In this document: positions 7,186-14,847 of the stretch, one piece after another | How positions within the stretch are numbered: the stretch's first letter is position 1 | How the letters are laid out: each line of letters starts with the position of its first letter | Source: Bordetella parapertussis | GTDB lineage: Bacteria > Pseudomonadota > Gammaproteobacteria > Burkholderiales > Burkholderiaceae_C | Direction of reading: 5' to 3' | Assembly: GCA_945900695.1 (NCBI GenBank) | Contig: CAMDJU010000009.1 | Span: 1 to 25,346 of the forward strand | DNA length: 25,346 bases | The notes under the pieces: generated by a model | Seen by the model: only the letters and a program-made list of their open reading frames with translations | What the model was told of the DNA's origin: nothing | Database searches by the model: none | Program-made: the position numbers and the translations under genes

Positions 7186-7206
7186 CCCCATGGGGTGCGC
7201 ATGCGC
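7186..7206. promoter_or_regulatory. Two adjoining 10-bp palindromes, candidate operator
   Basis: CCCCATGGGG (7186-7195) and GCGCATGCGC (7197-7206) are each perfect palindromes separated by one base. They lie just upstream of the TAGAAT -10-like element, where the -35 of a pcaI promoter would fall. A protein bound here could repress or replace the -35 contact. Confidence 0.4.
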
Positions 7207-7307
7207 GTCTCCTTAGAATGCGCGACGGTGACACAATGCACCCCCTGGGTTTGCTGCGCACCGCGCAAGCAAGTAGCCAGCGGTGTGATTCGATTCGAAA
7301 GCCAAGC

Positions 7308-8030
7308 ATGATCAACAAAATCGCCGCTTCCGTGGAGGAAGCCGTGGGACCGGTTGCCGATGGCGCCACCATCATGGTGGGCGGTTTTGGCACGGCAGGC
7401 ATCCCCAATGAATTGCTCGAAGGTTTGATGCGCGTCTTGCACGATGGCTCGGCGCGCAACCTGGTGGTGGTCAACAACAACGCAGGCAATGGCGAAACCG
7501 GCTTGGCAGCCTTGCTCAAGACGGGGCGGGTGCGCAAAGTGGTGTGCAGTTTCCCCAGGCAAGTGGACAGCCAAATTTTTGATGCGCTGTACCGCAGTGG
7601 TGACATTGAATTGGAATTGGTGCCCCAGGGCAACTTGGCCGAACGCATCCGCGCTGCGGGTGCGGGCATTGGCGCTTTTTTCTCACCCACGGCCTATGGC
7701 ACCGATCTGGCCCGCAATCCCGATGGCAGTTTGCGCGAAACCCGTGAGATCAATGGCCGCATGCATGTGCTGGAGCACCCCATTCATGCGGATTTGGCGC
7801 TCATCAGAGCCGAGCGCGGTGACCGCTGGGGCAATCTCACCTACCGCAAGGCCGCGCGCAACTTTGGGCCGGTGATGGCCATGGCCGCACGCCGCACCGT
7901 GGCTTCGGTGCATGAGGTGGTGGAATTGGGCCAGCTCGATCCCGAGACGGTGGTCACGCCCGGTATTTTTGTCTCCCAAGTGGTGCAGGTGCCGCGCGTG
8001 CAAACGCAGGGCGGCGGTTTCAAGGCATGA
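7308..8030 (+). CDS. pcaI: 3-oxoadipate CoA-transferase subunit A
   Basis: 240 residues from the ATG at 7308; the frame is open upstream but the homologous part begins MINKIAASVEEAV. GGFGTAGIP (25-33), NNAGNGETGLAALL (57-70) and ELVPQGNLAERIRAAGAGI (103-121) are the signature segments of the alpha subunit of family I CoA-transferases. With subunit B it moves CoA from succinyl-CoA to 3-oxoadipate, the penultimate step of the beta-ketoadipate pathway. A 3-oxo-acid such as acetoacetate is the alternative substrate, but the ring-cleavage dioxygenase in the same operon favours 3-oxoadipate. First gene of the rightward operon; its ribosome-binding site (GAAAG) is weak. The subunit B gene follows after seven bases. 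Confidence 0.9.
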   Translation: MINKIAASVEEAVGPVADGATIMVGGFGTAGIPNELLEGLMRVLHDGSARNLVVVNNNAGNGETGLAALLKTGRVRKVVCSFPRQVDSQIFDALYRSGDIELELVPQGNLAERIRAAGAGIGAFFSPTAYGTDLARNPDGSLRETREINGRMHVLEHPIHADLALIRAERGDRWGNLTYRKAARNFGPVMAMAARRTVASVHEVVELGQLDPETVVTPGIFVSQVVQVPRVQTQGGGFKA

Positions 8031-8037
8031 GGTTCAC

Positions 8038-8679
8038 ATGACACACCAACGCAGAAGCAAAGACCACATCGCCGCCCTGGTGGCCAAAGACATTCCCAAT
8101 GGGGCCTATGTGAACTTGGGCATTGGCATGCCCACCCTGGTGGCCAACCACTTGCCAGCCGGTTTGGAAATCATTTTGCACAGCGAAAACGGCATTTTGG
8201 GCATGGGCCCAGCACCGGCTGAAGCGGATCAGGACTTTGATTTGATCAACGCGGGCAAACAGCCTGTGACCCTGTTGCCGGGTGGTGCCTTTTTTCACCA
8301 TGCCGACAGCTTTGCCATGATGCGCGGTGGGCACTTGGACATCTGTGTGCTGGGGGCTTTTCAAGTCAGTGCCACCGGAGATTTGGCCAACTGGCACACC
8401 GGCGAGCCCGGTGCCATACCGGCCGTTGGTGGGGCCATGGATCTGGCCATGGGGGCCAAGCAAACATGGGTGATGATGGATTTGCTGACCAAACAAGGCG
8501 CAAGCAAAGTGGTGGCCCAGTGTACCTATCCGCTCACGGGTTTGGGCTGCGTCAAACGCATTTACACCGATTTGGCCACCTTGGACGTCACGCCCCAAGG
8601 CCTCAAATGGGTGGATGCGGTGGATGGTTTATCACTGGCCGATTTGGAGCGATTGGTGGGTTTGCCCATCGCCGCGTGA
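8038..8679 (+). CDS. pcaJ: 3-oxoadipate CoA-transferase subunit B
   Basis: 213 residues, the usual beta-subunit length, starting at the ATG at 8038 with a GAGG sequence upstream that overlaps the end of pcaI. VNLGIGMPTLVAN (25-37) is the oxyanion region and SENGILGMGP (49-58) carries the catalytic glutamate, Glu50, which forms the enzyme-CoA thioester. The segment ending GLKWVDAVDGLSLADLERLVG is the typical C-terminus. It forms the heteromeric cytoplasmic enzyme with PcaI. A thiolase (pcaF) would be needed next, but none follows. The next gene is a dehydrogenase after a 34-bp T-rich gap. Confidence 0.9.
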   Translation: MTHQRRSKDHIAALVAKDIPNGAYVNLGIGMPTLVANHLPAGLEIILHSENGILGMGPAPAEADQDFDLINAGKQPVTLLPGGAFFHHADSFAMMRGGHLDICVLGAFQVSATGDLANWHTGEPGAIPAVGGAMDLAMGAKQTWVMMDLLTKQGASKVVAQCTYPLTGLGCVKRIYTDLATLDVTPQGLKWVDAVDGLSLADLERLVGLPIAA

Positions 8680-8713
8680 TTTTTTCATTTTTTAATTTCT
8701 AACAGGAAGCAGC

Positions 8714-9637
8714 ATGGCTAATAAAGTGGGATGGATTGGATTGGGCCGCATGGGCGAGGCCATGGTCAAGCGTTTGACCCAAGCCGGGCATGGCGTGGAT
8801 GTGTGGAACCGCACCCGCAGCAAAGCCGAACCCTTGGTCGAATATGGCGCCACCATTGTCAACAACAAGCTCGACTTGGCCGCTTGTGAGGTGGTTTTCA
8901 CCATGGTGTCGACCACCGATGATTTGAAAGAGGTGTTGTTCGCCGAAGGCGGCTTGGTGACAGGCAAAACCCTGCCCAAGATGGTGGTCGACAGTTCGTC
9001 GATTTCGCAAGAAGGCTCAGCCGAAGTGCGTGAAGCGCTGGAGAAGATGGGCGTGGCCTATTTGTGTGCGCCGGTGTCGGGCAATGCCAAAGTGGCCAAG
9101 GCGGGCAAGCTGTTGGTGGTGGCTTCGGGCCCGCGCAACTTGTATGACCTGGCCGAGCCGTATTTGCAGGCCATGGCGCGCAAAACCATGTGGGTGGGCG
9201 AGGGCGAATTGGCCCGGGTGTGGAAGATTGCACACAACACCATGTTTGGTGTGGTGATTCAAAACCTGTGCGAAATCACCGTCATGGCCGAAAAGGCGGG
9301 CATTCCGCGCCATTTGTTTTTGGAGAGCATCAACGACTCGGTGTTGGGGTCCATGTACACCCGCTACAAAACACCCATGCTCACCAATTTGACCTTTGAC
9401 CAAGTGACCTTCACGCCGCAGTTGCTGCTCAAAGACATGGACTTGGGCATGGCTGCGGCCAAGGCCCAGGGTGTGTGCATGCCCGCTGCTGCGGCCACCC
9501 GCGAGTCGGTGGCCCGCATGGTCGGGCGTGGTTACGACAACATCGACTTTGCTGCACTGCTCATCGAGACCGCACGCGATGCCGGTCTGGAGTTGAAGTC
9601 CGAAAACAAAACCATCAGCGACGGCTTGAGTTCTTGA
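8714..9637 (+). CDS. 3-hydroxyisobutyrate dehydrogenase family NAD(P)-dependent oxidoreductase
   Basis: 307 residues; AGGAAG lies seven bases before the ATG. WIGLGRMGEAM (7-17) is the Rossmann motif, and WNRT (31-34) after the second strand, with Arg33, is compatible with NADP. The catalytic lysine is Lys171 in G-E-G-E-L-A-R-V-W-K-I-A-H-N, matching the GxGxGxxxKLxN pattern of tartronate-semialdehyde and hydroxyisobutyrate dehydrogenases. The substrate motif is altered: the family's SGG reads SGN (122-124), and the DxSTxxP motif reads DSSSISQ without the proline. The family interconverts 3-hydroxy acids and semialdehydes. A second, divergent member lies two genes downstream with the same SGN change. 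The substrate is unknown; reduction of an aromatic-derived keto acid is a guess. Confidence 0.85.
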   Translation: MANKVGWIGLGRMGEAMVKRLTQAGHGVDVWNRTRSKAEPLVEYGATIVNNKLDLAACEVVFTMVSTTDDLKEVLFAEGGLVTGKTLPKMVVDSSSISQEGSAEVREALEKMGVAYLCAPVSGNAKVAKAGKLLVVASGPRNLYDLAEPYLQAMARKTMWVGEGELARVWKIAHNTMFGVVIQNLCEITVMAEKAGIPRHLFLESINDSVLGSMYTRYKTPMLTNLTFDQVTFTPQLLLKDMDLGMAAAKAQGVCMPAAAATRESVARMVGRGYDNIDFAALLIETARDAGLELKSENKTISDGLSS

Positions 9638-9680
9638 GCCCGTTTTTCTTTACATGACATTTCATCAGGAGACAACACGC

Positions 9681-10667
9681 ATGAACACCACTTTGGGATT
9701 TATCCGCCGCATGGGCTTGGCATTGGCGGCCATGGGCTGCATGTTCACACAGGGCCAGGCTTTGGCGCAGGCTTATCCGACCAAGCCCATCAAATTTGTG
9801 GTGCCCTTCAGCGCAGGCAGCGCCACCGACATCGTGGCCCGCACTGTGGCCGATGCGATGGGCAAATCCATGGGCCAAACCATCGTCATCGACAACCGAT
9901 TGGGTGCAGGCGGCACGATCGCAGCAGCCTTGGTGGCCAAAAGTGATGCCGATGGTTATACCGTCTTGGTGCACTCCTCGGGTCATGCGCTGAATGCGTC
10001 GCTTTACCCCAATTTGGCCTACGACACGGTCAAGGACTTGACAGGGGTCACAACCTTGGCGGCCATTCCCAATGTGTTGGTGGTCAATCCGGCCAAGGGT
10101 TGGAAAACCCAGGCAGAGTTGATCGCGGCGGTCAAGGCCAAACCCGGCACGTTCAATTACGCCTCGGCTGGCGTGGGCAGCGGCACCCATTTGAATGCAG
10201 AAATCTTCCGCCTGCAGTCGGGCATCGATGCTTTGCATGTGCCCTACAAAGGCACGCCCGACGCCATGACCAATGTGATTGGCGGCTCCAACGATTGGTT
10301 TTTTGCCCCCTTGGCCTCGGCCTTGCCGTTGATCAAGGACGGTAAGTTGCAGGCCTTGTCGGTCAGCACCAAGATGCGCGCTTCCACCTTGCCCCAAGTG
10401 CCCACCAGCATTGAGGCAGGCCTGCCCGCTTCAGATTACACCCTGTGGGTGGGCATGATCGTGCCCAGTGCCACCCCAGCGGCATTGGTCAAGCGATTGC
10501 ACGAGGAAGCACTGAAAGCCTTGGCCAGCCCGGAGATCAAAGAGCGCATGGCCAAGCTGGGCGCAGACCCATTCACCATGGCCCCCGACGCCTTCAACGC
10601 TTACATCAAAGCCGAAATCGAAACGGCGGCCCGCATCGTCAAAGCCGCAGGCCTGAAAGCCAATTGA
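9681..10667 (+). CDS. Bug-family tripartite tricarboxylate transporter substrate-binding protein
   Basis: 328 residues from the ATG at 9681, with CAGGAG about ten bases upstream; an upstream in-frame start would precede this ribosome-binding site. The signal peptide (IRRMGLALAAMGCMF core) ends near ALAQA at about residue 31. The mature part opens YPTKPIKFVVPFSAGSATD, where the usual PGG of the ligand loop reads SAG, then has VIDNRLGAGGTIAA and LHVPYKGTPDAMTNVIGG. It is the third receptor in the cluster and the only one in the rightward operon. It lies between two hydroxyisobutyrate-dehydrogenase-like genes, suggesting it recognises a substrate of that arm. No tctAB genes accompany it. Confidence 0.9.
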   Translation: MNTTLGFIRRMGLALAAMGCMFTQGQALAQAYPTKPIKFVVPFSAGSATDIVARTVADAMGKSMGQTIVIDNRLGAGGTIAAALVAKSDADGYTVLVHSSGHALNASLYPNLAYDTVKDLTGVTTLAAIPNVLVVNPAKGWKTQAELIAAVKAKPGTFNYASAGVGSGTHLNAEIFRLQSGIDALHVPYKGTPDAMTNVIGGSNDWFFAPLASALPLIKDGKLQALSVSTKMRASTLPQVPTSIEAGLPASDYTLWVGMIVPSATPAALVKRLHEEALKALASPEIKERMAKLGADPFTMAPDAFNAYIKAEIETAARIVKAAGLKAN

Positions 10668-10692
10668 TGGCCATCACTGTGATCGCCGCCGC

Positions 10693-11565
10693 ATGAAGTT
10701 GGTCTTTTTGGGGGTGGGCAAAATGGGCTTGCCCATGGCCACCCACTTGTTGGCCGCTGGACATGCGGTGCAGGTGCACGACACAGACCCACAGCGTTTG
10801 GCCTTGGCCCAGGCGGCTGGCTTGGGCGTGGCCCTCGACGTGGCTGCCGCCATGGCCCAAGCCGATGGCGTCATGTCATCTTTGCCCCACGATGCGGCGC
10901 TCAAAAGCGTGGGCGCATCGGTGGCTCAGCACCTGTCACGGGGCAGTTTTTATCTGGATACGAGCACGGTGTCGGTGGCCGCTTCGGCCGCGGTGGCCAG
11001 CCTGTTTGCGCCGACCGGGTGTGACTATTTGCGCGTCACGGTATCAGGCAACAACCACATGGCCGAGGCCGGACAGTTGACCCTCATGGCCTCTGGCCCC
11101 GCGCCGGCATGGCAGCGGGTTGCACCGGCGCTCAAAGGCTGGGGCACGGTGCAGTTCTATTTGGGCGAGGGCGAGCAAGCTCGCTTGATGAAGCTGGTCA
11201 TCAACTTGATGATTGGGCAAACCAGCGCCATGCTCGCCGAGGCCCTGAGCTTGGGCAGCAAAGGGGGTTTGGCATGGACCGACTTGTGGCAAGTCATTGG
11301 GGCCAGCGCCGTGGCCTCGCCCATTGTCAAAGCCAAATCGGTTCAGTTGTCTCAGCGCGACTTCACCCCCACTTTCACTGTCCCGCAAATGCTCAAGGAC
11401 ATCGATTTGATTTTGGCCGAGGGGGACGCCTTGCAGGTGCCCTTGATGCAAACCGCCATGACCCGCCAAATGATGCAATCGGCTTTGGCCCAAGGCTGGG
11501 CCGAACAAGACTACGCCGCCATCATCAAGGTGGTTGAACAATCCGCAGGCATTCACCAGGAGTAA
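10693..11565 (+). CDS. 3-hydroxyisobutyrate dehydrogenase family oxidoreductase (second copy)
   Basis: 290 residues. FLGVGKMGLPMATHLLAAGH (5-24) is the N-terminal Rossmann motif, and HDTDPQR (29-35) has an acidic end to strand two, favouring NAD. The catalytic lysine is Lys167 in L-G-E-G-E-Q-A-R-L-M-K-L-V-I-N. The substrate motif reads TVSGN (116-120), carrying the same Gly-to-Asn change as the first copy, and DTSTVSV replaces DxSTxxP. The two proteins are otherwise rather different, so they are not a recent duplication. No clear ribosome-binding site precedes the ATG, and the 25-bp gap after the Bug gene suggests coupling. Its stop overlaps the ribosome-binding site of the dioxygenase gene. 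Confidence 0.85.
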   Translation: MKLVFLGVGKMGLPMATHLLAAGHAVQVHDTDPQRLALAQAAGLGVALDVAAAMAQADGVMSSLPHDAALKSVGASVAQHLSRGSFYLDTSTVSVAASAAVASLFAPTGCDYLRVTVSGNNHMAEAGQLTLMASGPAPAWQRVAPALKGWGTVQFYLGEGEQARLMKLVINLMIGQTSAMLAEALSLGSKGGLAWTDLWQVIGASAVASPIVKAKSVQLSQRDFTPTFTVPQMLKDIDLILAEGDALQVPLMQTAMTRQMMQSALAQGWAEQDYAAIIKVVEQSAGIHQE

Positions 11566-11568
11566 ACC

Positions 11569-12399
11569 GTGCGCAATCTGAACCAAGACACCATCACCGA
11601 GGCCGTTCTGGCCCGCTTTGCCAATACGCCTGACCCGCGCTTGAAGGAAATTGTTTCCAGCCTGGTCACGCATTTGCACAACTTCGCCCGCGATGTGAAG
11701 TTGACCGAAGAAGAGTGGTTTTACGGTATCCAATACCTCACTGCCGCCGGGCACAAGTGCACCGATGTGCGGCAAGAATTTATTTTGCTCAGCGATGTCT
11801 TGGGTTTGTCCATGCTGACCATCGCCATGAACCAAGACAAACCGGCGGGCTGCACCGAACCCACCGTGTTTGGCCCTTTCTTTTTGGAAAACGCGCCGCA
11901 TTTTGAGCTGGGTGCAGATGTCTCCAATGGCGCTTCGGGTCAAAAGTGTTTGGTGCGAGGCCAGGTCAAGGGCTTGGGTGGCGAGCCCGTCAAAGGCGCC
12001 AAGCTCAATGTCTGGCAAGCCGATGACGATGGCAAATACGATGTGCAGTATGAAAACCTGTCACAACCCCAAGCGCGGGGTATTTTGCAGGCAGATGACC
12101 AAGGTCATTTTCATTTCACCACCATCTTGGCCGAGGCCTATCCCATCCCGACCGATGGCCCCGTGGGCACCTTGCTCAATGCCACCAAACGCCACCCGTG
12201 GCGGCCCGCGCATTTGCATTTCATGGTGGAAGCGCCCGGCTACGAGCGACTGATCACCCATGTGTTTCGCGACCACGACAAATACCTCGACTCGGATGCC
12301 GTGTTTGGCGTGCGCCAATCTTTGGTGACCGATTGGGTCGAGCAAGCCGATGGCACTTATTTGATGGAATACGACTTCGTGCTCAATCCAAAGCCCTGA
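11569..12399 (+). CDS. Intradiol ring-cleavage dioxygenase (hydroxyquinol/catechol 1,2-dioxygenase type)
   Basis: 276 residues with a GTG start at 11569; AGGAG six bases upstream overlaps the previous stop codon. Residues 1-100 form the helical Dioxygenase_N dimerisation domain of the catechol/hydroxyquinol branch, which protocatechuate dioxygenases lack. The Fe(III) ligands are visible as Tyr157 (DGKYDVQ), Tyr191 (EAYPIP), His215 and His217 (RPAHLHF); their spacing fits hydroxyquinol 1,2-dioxygenase. The enzyme inserts O2 between adjacent ring hydroxyls, giving a muconate, or maleylacetate from hydroxyquinol. It is the only ring-cleavage enzyme in the window and defines the cluster as aromatic catabolism. 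Catechol or a substituted catechol remains possible. Confidence 0.9.
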   Translation: MRNLNQDTITEAVLARFANTPDPRLKEIVSSLVTHLHNFARDVKLTEEEWFYGIQYLTAAGHKCTDVRQEFILLSDVLGLSMLTIAMNQDKPAGCTEPTVFGPFFLENAPHFELGADVSNGASGQKCLVRGQVKGLGGEPVKGAKLNVWQADDDGKYDVQYENLSQPQARGILQADDQGHFHFTTILAEAYPIPTDGPVGTLLNATKRHPWRPAHLHFMVEAPGYERLITHVFRDHDKYLDSDAVFGVRQSLVTDWVEQADGTYLMEYDFVLNPKP

Positions 12400-12408
12400 T
12401 GGTTTGAC

Positions 12409-13620
12409 ATGACCATGCCCTCGGTGCGCAGTCTCTGGGGCATGGCCTTCGCGCTGTCTTTGGGTGCAGCCATTTCCCTGGGGATGGCGCGTTTTTCTTA
12501 CGGCATGTTGCTGCCACCGATGCGGGAAGATTTGGCCTGGAGTTACACCTTGGCGGGTGCCATGAACACCGCCAACGCGTTGGGTTATTTGCTGGGGGCG
12601 ATGTCATTGCCGCGCATGCTGCGCCGCTGGGATGCGGTGCAGGTATTCATGACCGGCGCGGTGTTGACCAGCGTGTTCATGGGCTTGAGCGGGTTTTTCA
12701 CTCAAGCTGAGCCCTTGCTGCTCCAGCGCGGTTTGGCTGGCCTGTCCAGCGCCTGGGTGTTTGTCGCTGGGGGCTTGTTGACGGCACGCATGGGCAATTT
12801 GCATCCTCCCAGTGCAGGTTGGTTGTTGGGCTTGTATTACGGTGGAACGGGCTGGGGCATTATTTTGTCGGCTTTGAGCCTGCCGCCAGTGATGGCCCAG
12901 GCGCACAACCAAGGTGTGGCCCACCCATGGGCCTGGGCCTGGTGGTGGCTGTGCGGGGTGTGTGCGCTGTGTTGTGTGGCCATGTGGTGGCCTTTGAAGC
13001 GCTGCGCTGTGTGGCAACGCTCAGGCTGGCTGCATCAAGATACACAAACGACCACGGCAGCCCCCAAGGACTTTTCTTGGCCAACCTTGATTTTTGCACT
13101 GGCTGGGTATGGCCTGTTTGGCGTGGGCTACATCGGCTACATGACCTTTGTGGTGGCTTTGTTGCGCGATCAAGGGCAAAGCGAAAACGCATTGATGGTT
13201 TTTTACGCCTTGTTGGGATGCGCCGTTTTGGTGTCATCGCGTTTGTGGTCGGGCTTGCTCAACCGTGCCAAGTCGGGGGGTGCTTTGGCCATTTTGAATG
13301 CTTTGTTGGGTCTGGCCACCATCGTGCCGGCACTGACACCCAACACTGCTGCGGTGATGGTTTCTGGCCTGTTGTTTGGCGCGGTGTTTTTGTCGGTGGT
13401 GGCATCGAGCACGGCCTTGGTGCGACACAACCTGCCCGCATCCCAATGGGCCACGGGCATCAGCGCTTTCACCATGGTGTTTGCCACCGGGCAAATCATG
13501 GGCCCGGTGGTGGTGGGCTGGATTTCGGACGGGCCGGGTGGCCTGGCCCGAGGCTTGGTGTTTTCTGCCGGAGCCTTGTGGCTGGGCGCGGCTTTGGCTT
13601 GGCGGCAAAAACCCTTGTGA
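12409..13620 (+). CDS. MFS_4 (YbfB/YjiJ) family transporter
   Basis: 403 residues with about twelve hydrophobic segments, in the inner membrane. GMARFSYGMLLPPMRED (25-41) in the first helix and following loop is the mark of the YbfB/YjiJ branch, as is the small-residue pattern GLYYGGTGWGI in the middle. The branch is poorly characterised; members are often found beside catabolic genes and are presumed organic-acid or aromatic transporters. The ATG is ten bases after the dioxygenase stop, without a strong ribosome-binding site. It is last in the rightward operon, and its stop directly abuts the stop of the convergent ligase-like gene, leaving no room for a terminator. Likely imports the aromatic substrate or exports an intermediate. 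Confidence 0.85.
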   Translation: MTMPSVRSLWGMAFALSLGAAISLGMARFSYGMLLPPMREDLAWSYTLAGAMNTANALGYLLGAMSLPRMLRRWDAVQVFMTGAVLTSVFMGLSGFFTQAEPLLLQRGLAGLSSAWVFVAGGLLTARMGNLHPPSAGWLLGLYYGGTGWGIILSALSLPPVMAQAHNQGVAHPWAWAWWWLCGVCALCCVAMWWPLKRCAVWQRSGWLHQDTQTTTAAPKDFSWPTLIFALAGYGLFGVGYIGYMTFVVALLRDQGQSENALMVFYALLGCAVLVSSRLWSGLLNRAKSGGALAILNALLGLATIVPALTPNTAAVMVSGLLFGAVFLSVVASSTALVRHNLPASQWATGISAFTMVFATGQIMGPVVVGWISDGPGGLARGLVFSAGALWLGAALAWRQKPL

Positions 13621-14847
13621 TCAGGCCTTGGCGGGCTGGGATCGGTAAGCCAGCAAGCCGGCCCACAACAACAGGAAAAACTCCCCAATCCCGGCGCCCA
13701 GCAAAGTGCTGTTGGCCAAGCCGGTGAGCACCTCAATGGCCACCGCACTGCGCAAGCACCAGCGCGCAGTCCCGGGAAGATTTTGTGCATTTCGCCACAA
13801 CAAGGTTAAAAAACCCGCAAACAAAGCCATACCCACCAGACCGCTCTCCACGGCCCACAGTAAAAATTGCTGGTGCGGGTCGCTGGCCTTGGGAATGGTG
13901 CCGCCATGTGCCACGTAAGCCTGTGGCCAGGCACCCACCCCATGGCCCACGATCGGTTTTTCAGCCACAGCTTGCACCGATTTTTGCCATGCATCGATGC
14001 GAAACCCCAAAGAGTTTTCTTCTTTCAAAGGCCCCTGCTGCAAGGCCATCACATCTGTCTGGGCTTTGAGCCAGCGTTGTTGCATGCGTTCTGAGCCCAA
14101 GCCCACGCCCAGGGCCACCAACACGGGCAGCAGCACCACGCTCCAGCGGTAGCGACGGGGCAAAACCCCCACCAATATAAAGACCCAGGCCAACAGCAAA
14201 GCCAACTGACCGGTGCGACCGGTCACCACCAGCAGCACATTGGCGCTGGTCAGGGCCAAGACAGCCCACACCGCAAAACGCCGATATGGCACTGGCCATT
14301 GATCGCGGAAATACCAAACCACCAACATCATCAAGGTGCTGGTGATGGGTTGTTCGATGGTGCTGGTGAAGACCACGGCATTTTCGGGGCTCATGACCGA
14401 AATGGCCCAGGGCAAGGGAATGCCCAGCACCATCAGCCAGGAGCTGAGCAGCACAAACAGCTGCCCGGCCACCAGGCATTGCAAGACCGGCCAAGCGGGG
14501 GTGCCCGCACGCAAGAGGTAGAAGGCAGCAGGCAACACCAACCACCGGGCATGGCGCGACACAGACAGCCAAGCCGCATCGGCAGGGGCTGAGCCCCACG
14601 CCATAGACAGGCCCATCCAGAGCAAGGCGGCAGCGCCCCACCACAGGCTGCTGGGCCAGGGCAGTTTGCCCGCCGAGTGGGAGGCCGTGGCGCGGTGCCG
14701 TACATCGCTCAGCACTTGCAACAGCACGGCGATCAGCAGCATCAATTTGGCCAACGACACCAAGGCCACGCCCAAGCTCACCGACAGGGCCAAAAAGCAC
14801 AAGCTGTACAAGCGCAAGCGTTCGAGCTTGCCAGCCGCATGGCTCAT
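13621..14847 (-). CDS. O-antigen ligase/polymerase-like membrane protein
   Basis: 408 residues from the ATG at 14845-14847, which overlaps the upstream MFS stop as ATGA. About ten to twelve membrane segments surround a large periplasmic loop at about residues 252-330. The Wzy_C pattern is present: GFRIDAWQKSV (281-291), KPIVGHGVGAW (297-307), then DPHQQFLLWAVESGLVGMAL (323-342) with His325. TGRTGQ (209-214) provides the periplasmic arginine typical of WaaL and Wzy enzymes. These transfer or polymerise undecaprenyl-linked glycans, onto lipid A core or, in PglL types, onto protein. No glycosyltransferase genes are adjacent, so the acceptor is unclear. It is last in a three-gene operon. Confidence 0.85.
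   Translation of the reverse strand: MSHAAGKLERLRLYSLCFLALSVSLGVALVSLAKLMLLIAVLLQVLSDVRHRATASHSAGKLPWPSSLWWGAAALLWMGLSMAWGSAPADAAWLSVSRHARWLVLPAAFYLLRAGTPAWPVLQCLVAGQLFVLLSSWLMVLGIPLPWAISVMSPENAVVFTSTIEQPITSTLMMLVVWYFRDQWPVPYRRFAVWAVLALTSANVLLVVTGRTGQLALLLAWVFILVGVLPRRYRWSVVLLPVLVALGVGLGSERMQQRWLKAQTDVMALQQGPLKEENSLGFRIDAWQKSVQAVAEKPIVGHGVGAWPQAYVAHGGTIPKASDPHQQFLLWAVESGLVGMALFAGFLTLLWRNAQNLPGTARWCLRSAVAIEVLTGLANSTLLGAGIGEFFLLLWAGLLAYRSQPAKA

Larger units (their letters stand above)
7076..7307. promoter_or_regulatory. Divergent control region between the two catabolic operons
   Basis: These 232 bases separate the leftward amidohydrolase gene from the rightward pcaI gene and must hold both promoters. 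They contain tandem 10-bp repeats (7159-7178), two adjoining palindromes (7186-7206) and a -10-like TAGAAT at 7214-7219 facing pcaI, without a good -35, as expected of an activated promoter. The leader to the pcaI ATG at 7308 would be about 80 bases. I see no convincing leftward hexamers. No regulator gene adjoins. Confidence 0.55.

Noticed and set aside
12819..13727. A 302-codon rightward frame inside the MFS_4 gene
   Set aside because: It is a shifted frame of a clear transporter gene, with Gly/Cys/Trp-rich content and no motif.
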